In this document: positions 58,032 to 64,000 of the stretch, piece after piece
Layout of the letters: each line of letters opens with the position of its first letter
Position numbering within the stretch: position 1 is the stretch's first letter
Assembly: GCA_047636495.1 (NCBI GenBank)
Contig: JBLILH010000003.1
Span: 62,001-126,000 of the forward strand
DNA from: Endobugula sp047636495
GTDB lineage: Bacteria; Pseudomonadota; Gammaproteobacteria; Pseudomonadales; Cellvibrionaceae
Reading direction: 5' to 3'
Length of the DNA stretch: 64,000 bases
The notes under the pieces: model-generated
Database searches by the model: none
What the model saw: only the letters and a program-made list of their open reading frames with translations
Told to the model about the DNA's origin: nothing
Program-made: the position numbers and the translations under genes

Positions 58032-58988
58032 TTAAAGTAAGCCAGCTTCTTTATAATATTTTACCGCACCTGCATGAAGAGGAGCTGAAAGACCATCTTT
58101 TATCATTTCAGATTTTTTCAGGTTAGCGAACGCAGGGTGTAACTTCTTGAATGTATCAAAGTTTTCAAATACTGCTTTAACCACGTTATAAACAACGTTT
58201 TCTGATACGTTAGTTGACGATACAAATGTTGCACCAACACCGAATGTAGCGACGTCTGTGTCACTACCTGTGTACATGCCACCAGGAATGCTTGCTGTAC
58301 GGTAGAAATCGTTGTCAGCTACTAACTTATCAACAGCACTACCACCAACAGTCACTAAGATACTATCACAAGAAGTCGTTGCTTCTTTAATAGAACCACT
58401 TGGGTGACCAACGGTATAGACCATTGCGTCAATTTTGTTGTCACATAGTGCCTTTGACTGCTCAGATGCTTTCAACTCAGACGTCAACGCGAAGTCTTCG
58501 GTAGTCCAGCCTTTTGCTTCCATCAACACTTCCATAGTACCGCGCTGACCTGAACCAGGGTTACCAATATTTACGCGTTTACCTTTTAGATCATCAAACG
58601 TTTTGATGCCGGAATCAGCGCGGGCAACAACAGTGAACGGTTCTGGGTGAACAGAGAATACTGCTCGCAGCTCTTTAAATGCCCCGACCTCTTTGAACTT
58701 GCTGGTACCGTTGTATGCATGGTACTGCCAATCTGACTGAGCAACGCCCATATCTAGCTCGTTACCACGAATAGTATTGATGTTATAAACAGAACCACCG
58801 GTACTTTCAACAGAGCAACGAATACCGTGGGTTTTGCGTTCTTTGTTTACTAAACGACAAATTGCGCCGCCAGTAGGGTAATAAACACCTGTCACCCCAC
58901 CGGTGCCGATAGTAACGAAATCGCTAGCACTTGCAGCCATTGCTGCTGATGCCAATCCAAGTCCAACTAATACTGAACGTAACTTCAT
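58032..58988 (-). CDS. TAXI-family TRAP transporter solute-binding protein
   Basis: A 318-residue periplasmic protein. The signal peptide MKLRSVLVGLGLASAAMAAS probably ends near ASA. The mature part begins DFVTIGTGGVTGVYYPTGGA, the signature that separates TAXI from DctP proteins. Later blocks are MGVAQSDWQYHAYNG and NIGNPGSGQRGTMEVLME. The start has AAAGGTGAA upstream. It precedes the permease across a 180-bp gap rich in hairpins. The ligand is unknown. Confidence 0.95.
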   Translation of the reverse strand: MKLRSVLVGLGLASAAMAASASDFVTIGTGGVTGVYYPTGGAICRLVNKERKTHGIRCSVESTGGSVYNINTIRGNELDMGVAQSDWQYHAYNGTSKFKEVGAFKELRAVFSVHPEPFTVVARADSGIKTFDDLKGKRVNIGNPGSGQRGTMEVLMEAKGWTTEDFALTSELKASEQSKALCDNKIDAMVYTVGHPSGSIKEATTSCDSILVTVGGSAVDKLVADNDFYRTASIPGGMYTGSDTDVATFGVGATFVSSTNVSENVVYNVVKAVFENFDTFKKLHPAFANLKKSEMIKDGLSAPLHAGAVKYYKEAGLL

Positions 58989-59737
58989 AAATTCACCTTT
59001 GTATTTATATTATTAAAATCATGTAATTCAAATCGACAATATCTAGGTCTAAGGAATGTAGATACTGAGCTGTGTTACACCGTTAGTCGATGTAAATTCC
59101 CAACATTTAATTGATTGAATACTTCTATTAAATGTCCTTTGACTGACTTAGCGATTACTTAGGTAATCATTGGTCCACCAAAAATTACCTGTTAATCATA
59201 ACTGAGCCTTAGCACCCAAAACAAACATTTGTCTCCACACAGCCATAACAAAAACTTATCTTTGGATGAAACGCAAAAAGCAATGCTAGCTCCAGCCTTG
59301 AAATCACAAAAAACTCTTTTTTTGCTCGTAAAGTCAAGTAAAATACTGTCAAAAAATCGGCCGATAATTAAAATATAAGCCTTTCCCTGCTAAAAAAAGC
59401 ACAACAACTTATCACCTCAAATATAGATGAGTGGCCCCCAAGAAAGCATAAGAAAAACTTATCTTTTAGTAAGGATTAATTTGTGGTGGGCATTACTATA
59501 AAGTAAGCGCTTTTAGCTGTATTTCTATCTAAGATCACACCATTAGTCACAAAGTATAAGTGATAGATGGGGCGGAAACCTGTTTTCAGCATAATGTCTT
59601 TCAAATTGATTGTTATTTGACTATCAGGCTAGCAATCAATTTACATAAAATCGCATCCGCCGTCACATGGCTAGCTGTATGCCCCATGAAAAAAACTTAT
59701 CGCCGCCAACATTAGCAACTTATTTTAATACTCGACG
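58989..59737. other. Long AT-rich non-coding region upstream of the TAXI gene
   Basis: About 750 bases with no recognisable gene on either strand. It contains four copies of an ACTTATC-type motif (near 59243-59260, 59403-59410, 59448-59463 and 59686-59700). The clearest, at 59448-59462, is a palindrome of form ATAAG-N5-CTTAT. This is probably a large regulatory region for the TAXI-TRAP genes. Confidence 0.5.
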
Positions 59738-59922
59738 AGACCTTTGCAAAGGGGATGATTTTACTTCCAAGTAAAGCAGAAAACGCACGGAAAGAAAGTG
59801 TTTTTGTGTTGTATCATCAAGTGGCACTGAGATATATGACCGATTATGTTCGCTTTTCCTCGGTGCCACCCTGATGAGAAGCAAGCCGGCATGTAAGTAA
59901 AGTGGCTCTCGTGCAAAGGTCT
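59738..59922. mobile_element. Short element with IS5-like terminal inverted repeats
   Basis: AGACCTTTGCA at 59738-59748 matches TGCAAAGGTCT at 59912-59922 as a perfect 11-base inverted repeat, 185 bp end to end. The termini resemble those I associate with IS5-family elements. No intact transposase is inside, only a frame of about 90 codons with no recognised similarity. No clear target-site duplication was seen. It is likely a MITE or IS remnant. Confidence 0.55.
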
Positions 59923-59989
59923 TAAGTGTTTATATGAGCGTAAAAAATTACCTGGGATATTAGTTTTTTTTATCAAAAAATTAGCATGA

Positions 59990-61240
59990 TTATAATATTT
60001 CAACCAATATAGCCGTTGCCTCTCCACCCCCAATACATAGCGCCGCCAAGCCTCGCTTTTTCCCTTGCCGTTTAAGGTTATGCAATAAGGTCACGACAAT
60101 TCGGCAACCACTTGCCCCTAAAGGATGTCCTAATGCGCATGCACCTCCTGCCACATTGGTTTGTTCGGCAGTAAAGCCTATTTCTTGCATTCCTAAGATA
60201 GACACCATAGCAAACGCCTCATTAATCTCGACAAGATCAATGTCGCTAGGCATTAGCTTCTGCTGGCTTAATAGTTTTTTTATTGCGCCAACCGGAGCAG
60301 AGGTGAAATGTTCTGGCTGGTGCCCGTAAGAAACATAATCGACAATACGGGCAATAGGTCGCAGACCTAATGCCTCTGCTTTATCTCGGCGGGTCATTAA
60401 TAATGCCGCGGCACCATCAGCGATGGAACTTGCGTTAGCCGCCGTGATACTGCCATCCTTAGTAAATGCGGGGCGTAACAGCGGTATTTTTTCTGGCTTA
60501 GCCAAACTCGGTTGTTCGTCCTCTTGAACCAGTATCTCGGTTGTTTTATTTTTTACGGTAACAGGTGCTATCTCATCTACAAACCAGTCTTGATTTATGG
60601 CGTGTTGCGCACGCGCTAAAGATGTCAGGGTAAAATCATCCATCATAGTACGAGTAATCGCATACTCATCGGCCACACTCTGTGCATGCACCCCCATCAG
60701 TTCGCCATCATAGGCATCTTGTAGGCCATCTAAAAACATATGATCCAACAGTGACTGATGCCCCATGCGATAACCTGAACGCGCCTTATCTAATAAATAT
60801 GGCGCATTGCTCATAGACTCCATCCCACCTGCGATCACCATGTCTGCTCGCCCTAACTGAAGTTGGTCGGCCGCCATCATGATGGCTTTCATACCCGAAC
60901 CACAGACTTTATTCACCGTTGTACAACTTGCACTAGTGCTCAGCCCTGCCGCTAACGCGGCTTGCCTCGCGGGTGCTTGACCTGTTCCGGCGGCAAGCAC
61001 ACACCCCATATACACTTCGTCTACCATAGCGCTTAGCTCTGCCGCACTATCTAATGAAGTGCCGAATGAAGTGCCGAATACGGTATCTAATGTAGTGCCG
61101 GATGAATTATCCACCGCAGATGTTACCACTGCACGAATCGCTGCAGCACCCAACTGAGGCGCCGTTACGCTCGACAAGCTCCCCTGAAAACCACCTAAGG
61201 GCGTACGCTGGCCCGCAACAATAACTATTTCTTCTAGCAT
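59990..61240 (-). CDS. Acetyl-CoA acetyltransferase (thiolase)
   Basis: A 416-residue thiolase that cleaves acetoacetyl-CoA to two acetyl-CoA or the reverse. Nucleophile C113 lies in NKVCGSGMKAIMMA. Other motifs are NEAFAMVSI, GGACALGHPLGASGCRIVV and LCIGGGEATAI. Near residues 41-70, in a normally short linker, about 20 extra residues (TTLDTVFGTSFGTSLDS) come from 12-bp repeats; the rest is normal. Upstream CoA-transferase genes on the same strand suggest acetoacetate use. A gap of about 370 bp with an inserted element separates them. Confidence 0.95.
   Translation of the reverse strand: MLEEIVIVAGQRTPLGGFQGSLSSVTAPQLGAAAIRAVVTSAVDNSSGTTLDTVFGTSFGTSLDSAAELSAMVDEVYMGCVLAAGTGQAPARQAALAAGLSTSASCTTVNKVCGSGMKAIMMAADQLQLGRADMVIAGGMESMSNAPYLLDKARSGYRMGHQSLLDHMFLDGLQDAYDGELMGVHAQSVADEYAITRTMMDDFTLTSLARAQHAINQDWFVDEIAPVTVKNKTTEILVQEDEQPSLAKPEKIPLLRPAFTKDGSITAANASSIADGAAALLMTRRDKAEALGLRPIARIVDYVSYGHQPEHFTSAPVGAIKKLLSQQKLMPSDIDLVEINEAFAMVSILGMQEIGFTAEQTNVAGGACALGHPLGASGCRIVVTLLHNLKRQGKKRGLAALCIGGGEATAILVEIL
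61053..61112. repeat. 12-bp tandem repeat inside the thiolase gene, five units
   Basis: Five contiguous 12-base units; two are identical (AATGAAGTGCCG), one differs by a single base, and two are more diverged. They code for GTSF/GTSL/DTVF/GTTL-like tetrapeptides on the minus strand. Confidence 0.9.
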
Positions 61241-61258
61241 GGTAATACCTCTCTTATT

Positions 61259-61381
61259 TCACTGCTGTCCAGTTTACTTTATAAACATCTACCCCATGTC
61301 TTGCGCCAAGCCTACATCCTGAAAGCTTCATTAACATTGACTTCCTGAGTTTCAAAAAAAATATTAACTGGACAGCAGTGA
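61259..61381. mobile_element. 123-bp MITE-like element with 16-bp inverted repeats
   Basis: TCACTGCTGTCCAGTT at 61259-61274 is perfectly complementary to AACTGGACAGCAGTGA at 61366-61381. The interior is non-coding. It lies between the thiolase and CoA-transferase genes. The length and perfect ends fit a miniature inverted-repeat element mobilised in trans. No convincing target duplication was seen. Confidence 0.65.
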
Positions 61382-61408
61382 TATTATTTATATGATCATT
61401 TTATGACG

Positions 61409-61456
61409 ACTCTTACAACTACTCTTACAACTACTCTAACGCCTGCTCTAATGACG
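61409..61456. repeat. 12-bp tandem repeat, intergenic, four units
   Basis: Units of ACTCTTACAACT (two perfect) followed by two diverged copies, between the MITE-like element and the CoA-transferase B gene. The remaining gap to 61610 shows nothing recognisable. Confidence 0.85.
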
Positions 61457-61610
61457 ATGCTAACTCAGGTGCATTTCAAAAAATGTAAGTGGCTAATCTG
61501 TTAGTCACTGGCTTCAGCCACCTCTACGCCTGCATTAGTAACTGCTCGATCATGAAAGATATCGAGTACTGATAACTCGGCAATTTTTTCGATTTAGTCC
61601 GCAAAAAATA

Positions 61611-62267
61611 TTAAAATTGCATTTCAGGTATATCGCCACTGACAACCATTTCACCCGCAGTTTTTGAAATAATTTCTTCCACTGAAACACCTGGTGCACG
61701 CTCGACTAGATGAAATTTTCCATCTTTAATTTCAATATAAGCAAGGTCAGTGACTACCCGTTTGATACACCCTGCGCCCGTTAACGGTAAGGTACATTGT
61801 TGTAATAGTTTAGAGTTGCCAGCTTTATCTGCATGGGTCATGGTAACGATAATATTATCTGCCCCTGCGACTAAATCCATTGCTCCCCCCATACCTTTAA
61901 TGAGTTTTCCAGGGATCATCCAGGAAGCAATACTACCTTGCACATCAATTTCAAACGCACCTAATACTGTTAGGTCTACGTGGCCACCCCGAATCATCGC
62001 AAACGATTCTGCCGATGAAAAAAACGCCGCTCCGGGGACAGTAGTAATCGTTTGCTTGCCGGCATTAATAAGGTCCGCGTCGATGCTATCTTCAGTGGGA
62101 AAAGGTCCCATCCCCAGCAAGCCATTTTCAGATTGCAGCATAACTTCTATATCCGAGGGCACATAATTAGACACCAAGGTGGGGATACCAATCCCTAGGT
62201 TGACATAATAGCCATCTTTAATTTCCTGCGCGATGCGCATAGCGATTTGATCACGTGAAAGAGCCAT
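61611..62267 (-). CDS. scoB: 3-oxoacid CoA-transferase subunit B
   Basis: A 218-residue beta subunit. The catalytic glutamate is in LQSENGLLGMGP. The N-terminus (YYVNLGIGIPTLVSNYVP) and the MGGAMDLVAGA segment are typical. With subunit A it moves CoA from succinyl-CoA to acetoacetate (or another 3-oxoacid). It lies nine bases after scoA. The exact acceptor acid is inferred from context. Confidence 0.93.
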   Translation of the reverse strand: MALSRDQIAMRIAQEIKDGYYVNLGIGIPTLVSNYVPSDIEVMLQSENGLLGMGPFPTEDSIDADLINAGKQTITTVPGAAFFSSAESFAMIRGGHVDLTVLGAFEIDVQGSIASWMIPGKLIKGMGGAMDLVAGADNIIVTMTHADKAGNSKLLQQCTLPLTGAGCIKRVVTDLAYIEIKDGKFHLVERAPGVSVEEIISKTAGEMVVSGDIPEMQF

Positions 62268-62276
62268 GACTATCTC

Positions 62277-62978
62277 CTATCCTTGGCGCACAGTGCGCTG
62301 TTCAATACGTTTTTCGAAAGTGCCTTGTATCAGGCGATTGACATAAATACCTGGGGTATGAATTTGCGCAGGGTCCAGCTCTCCAGGTTCCACTATTTCC
62401 TCGACCTCCATGACGGTAATCTTTCCCGCTGTTGCCACGACAGGATTAAAGTTTTGCGCTGACAAACGATAAATTGCGTTGCCATATCGATCAGCCTTCC
62501 ACGCTTTAACAATCGCAAAATCACCCACAATACCCCGCTCCATGATGTAATCGCGACCATCAAAATTTCGCGCTTCTTTACCATCGGCAATCGACGTACC
62601 ATAACCCGTCGCCGTATAAAAAGCGGGAATGCCTGCGCCACCAGCACGAAAGCGTTCCGCTAACGTGCCTTGGGGTATTAATTCAACATCTAAACTACCA
62701 TCCATCATTTGTTGTTCAAAAATTTTGTTTTCGCCCACATAGGATCCGGCCATTTTTTTAAGTTGTCGGTTGTGTAACAACAAGCCCAATCCAAAGTCAT
62801 CAACACCACAGTTGTTTGAGTAAATAGTAAGCTCTTTTGTGCCCATATCACGTATGGTCATTATCAACCCTTCGGGGATACCGCAAAGCCCAAAGCCACC
62901 GGCAAGCACTGTCATTCCATCGTCTAATCCGGCCAATGCTTCGCTGTAACTAGTGACTACTTTATCTAAACCACTCAT
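62277..62978 (-). CDS. scoA: 3-oxoacid CoA-transferase subunit A
   Basis: A 233-residue alpha subunit. Landmarks are VLAGGFGLCGIPEGLI, IYSNNCGVDDFGLGLLL and SYVGENKIFEQQMMDG. Length is normal. It is followed immediately by scoB; the BKACE gene is 73 bases upstream on the same strand, so one transcript is likely. Confidence 0.93.
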   Translation of the reverse strand: MSGLDKVVTSYSEALAGLDDGMTVLAGGFGLCGIPEGLIMTIRDMGTKELTIYSNNCGVDDFGLGLLLHNRQLKKMAGSYVGENKIFEQQMMDGSLDVELIPQGTLAERFRAGGAGIPAFYTATGYGTSIADGKEARNFDGRDYIMERGIVGDFAIVKAWKADRYGNAIYRLSAQNFNPVVATAGKITVMEVEEIVEPGELDPAQIHTPGIYVNRLIQGTFEKRIEQRTVRQG

Positions 62979-63051
62979 ATTATTTCTCTTCTCTAGCTAA
63001 ACCTAGTTGATATAATTAATATTCATTATAGGATTTATTTTTTCCTTTGAA

Positions 63052-63855
63052 TCATTCTGCGTCGGGCATGTTTATTAATCGCTTAATTTCCGCAACGCGC
63101 TCTGCATTGTCGGCGGCAAAAGAACCGTCTGCGTTTTGTAGCGAATTCTCAAAACCAATACGTACTTTGCCACCCGCAAAATAGGCTGCGCGTAAACAGG
63201 TAGTTTCATTTTGACCAAATGCACACACCGCCCAATCCGCTGTTATCTCATTAACTTGTAGCCAATGGGTAAAGGGCTGTAAATCACTAGGCTGACTTTG
63301 CTGTCCCTTGGCGTATCGACCTAGTACGAAAAGCAACTGCTGACCATTAAGGTTTACGCGTGCTTCACCTAATAAAATATAAAGCCGTGCCATATCATCT
63401 TCACTATAAAGGATATGCTGAATCACAATGCCTGCTTCCTCACACCAACGATAAAAATTCATTGCTGCTTTGCGATCATTCTCCACTAACATTTCCGCAA
63501 TAGAGACCGACGCGGCTTCAGGGCGAACATCTTTCACCACTTGGCGTTGCGCTGGAGGAAGATACACGCCGACCGCCTCGGTAGTAATTTGCACCAGCAT
63601 ATCCGGCACAACGTTTTTCAACTCGACAATGGCCTCTTTATATAGCCCTGCATCCAATACATGTTCACCTTGTGCTCCACGTACATGTAAATGCAAGCCA
63701 CCTGCCCCAGCTTGCCAACAAGATTGCGCCGTATGAATTATTTCAGGCAACACCATCGGCAGTTGAGCATGATCATTTTTACCGCGACGCGCACCATTTG
63801 GCGCGACCATAATGGTGGGGAGCATAATAGCGGGGAAAGATGAATTTTCTGACAT
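63052..63855 (-). CDS. BKACE-family beta-keto acid cleavage enzyme (DUF849)
   Basis: A 267-residue zinc enzyme of the beta-keto acid cleavage family, named after 3-keto-5-aminohexanoate cleavage enzyme. It condenses a beta-keto acid with acetyl-CoA, giving acetoacetate and a new acyl-CoA. The zinc histidines are in GGLHLHVRGAQGEHVLD; the metal-binding glutamate is probably in RIGFENSLQ. Other family blocks are LPTIMVAPNGARRGK and the VSIAEML segment. Its start overlaps the stop of the upstream aminotransferase by one base. The substrate cannot be told from sequence; carnitine-, lysine- and beta-amino-acid-derived acids are options. Confidence 0.9.
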   Translation of the reverse strand: MSENSSFPAIMLPTIMVAPNGARRGKNDHAQLPMVLPEIIHTAQSCWQAGAGGLHLHVRGAQGEHVLDAGLYKEAIVELKNVVPDMLVQITTEAVGVYLPPAQRQVVKDVRPEAASVSIAEMLVENDRKAAMNFYRWCEEAGIVIQHILYSEDDMARLYILLGEARVNLNGQQLLFVLGRYAKGQQSQPSDLQPFTHWLQVNEITADWAVCAFGQNETTCLRAAYFAGGKVRIGFENSLQNADGSFAADNAERVAEIKRLINMPDAE

Positions 63856-64000
63856 TACAATACCTGCTTAAGGGCAATGGCTAGCTTACTAATAATTTCT
63901 TTAATGTGGTCTTCATTAATAATAAAAGGTGGTGCCAGTAATATATGGTCACCGATTTTTCCGTCAATCGTGCCGCCACCTGGGTAGCAGATTAATCCGG
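63855..64000 (-). CDS. Class III aminotransferase, C-terminal part
   Basis: Only the last 47 codons lie in the window. They read CYPGGGTIDGKIGDHILLAP, then PFIINEDHIKEIISKL, the usual C-terminus of PLP-dependent class III aminotransferases (omega-amino acid type). Its stop codon shares a base with the BKACE start, so it belongs to the same operon. Such enzymes can turn a beta- or omega-amino acid into a keto acid or semialdehyde. Confidence 0.82.
   Translation of the reverse strand, partial: GLICYPGGGTIDGKIGDHILLAPPFIINEDHIKEIISKLAIALKQVL

Noticed and set aside
59761..60033. A 90-codon minus-strand frame across the IS5-like element and the thiolase 3' end
   Set aside because: It overlaps the conserved thiolase C-terminus in another frame and shows no transposase motif.
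61409..61456. CRISPR-like repeat array
   Set aside because: The units are contiguous 12-mers without spacers, and no cas gene is present in the window.

Overview
The window is chromosomal DNA from a gammaproteobacterium. Its gene order closely resembles what I recall from Pseudomonas. One block reads gltD-gltB-damX-aroB-aroK-pilQPONM-mrcA-rpmE-priA-ftsN-hslVU-DUF971 protein, followed by ubiE-ubiJ-ubiB. A second reads folA-thyA-lgt-NRDE protein-ptsP-rppH-HAD phosphatase. The divergent orn/rsgA pair and psd are also typical. Base composition is moderate and slightly AT-rich. Frequent GTG/TTG starts and a TAXI-type TRAP transporter would suit a marine member of the Pseudomonadales/Cellvibrionales/Oceanospirillales area. 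I cannot name the genus.

Layout. 1-10.7 kb: housekeeping and signalling genes (LysR end, Ycf46-like AAA ATPase, orn, rsgA, HDOD protein, psd, degenerate HD-GYP protein, hemE, MAPEG protein, carbonic anhydrase). 10.8-31.4 kb: glutamate synthase, the AAA/SPOR protein DamX, shikimate genes aroB/aroK, the type IV pilus assembly operon pilMNOPQ, PBP1a, ribosomal protein L31 and PriA. 31.5-38.4 kb: an FtsN-like SPOR protein and hslVU. These two are separated by about 3 kb of decaying DNA holding remnants of an Lrp regulator, a homoserine dehydrogenase-like gene and an aldehyde dehydrogenase. 38.4-50.5 kb: ubiquinone genes ubiEJB, folate/thymidylate genes, lgt, the nitrogen-PTS enzyme ptsP with rppH, gcvH and a DsbA-family protein. 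50.5-64 kb: accessory metabolism, with a peptidase, a chemoreceptor fragment, a D-amino-acid dehydrogenase with a divergent LysR regulator, a TAXI-TRAP uptake system, and a beta-keto-acid catabolic cluster (thiolase, CoA-transferase B and A, BKACE enzyme, class III aminotransferase) that runs off the right edge.

How the genes fit together. In the right-hand cluster, the aminotransferase could make a beta-keto acid. The BKACE enzyme would then cleave it with acetyl-CoA to give acetoacetate plus a shorter acyl-CoA. The CoA-transferase and thiolase would return acetoacetate to acetyl-CoA. The TAXI-TRAP system next to it may supply a carboxylate substrate, but that link is only positional.

The most unusual signals are not whole genes. 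They are: (i) short tandem repeats with a 12-bp period at four separate loci, coding and non-coding; (ii) the three-gene pseudogene island between ftsN and hslV; (iii) two short inverted-repeat-bounded elements near the thiolase gene; (iv) three consecutive hairpins between the TRAP binding-protein and permease genes, with four copies of an ATAAG-type motif upstream of the binding-protein gene; and (v) a palindrome of LysR-box form between dadA and its divergent regulator. I saw no tRNA, rRNA, CRISPR array, prophage or complete insertion sequence. I found no clearly new multi-gene system.
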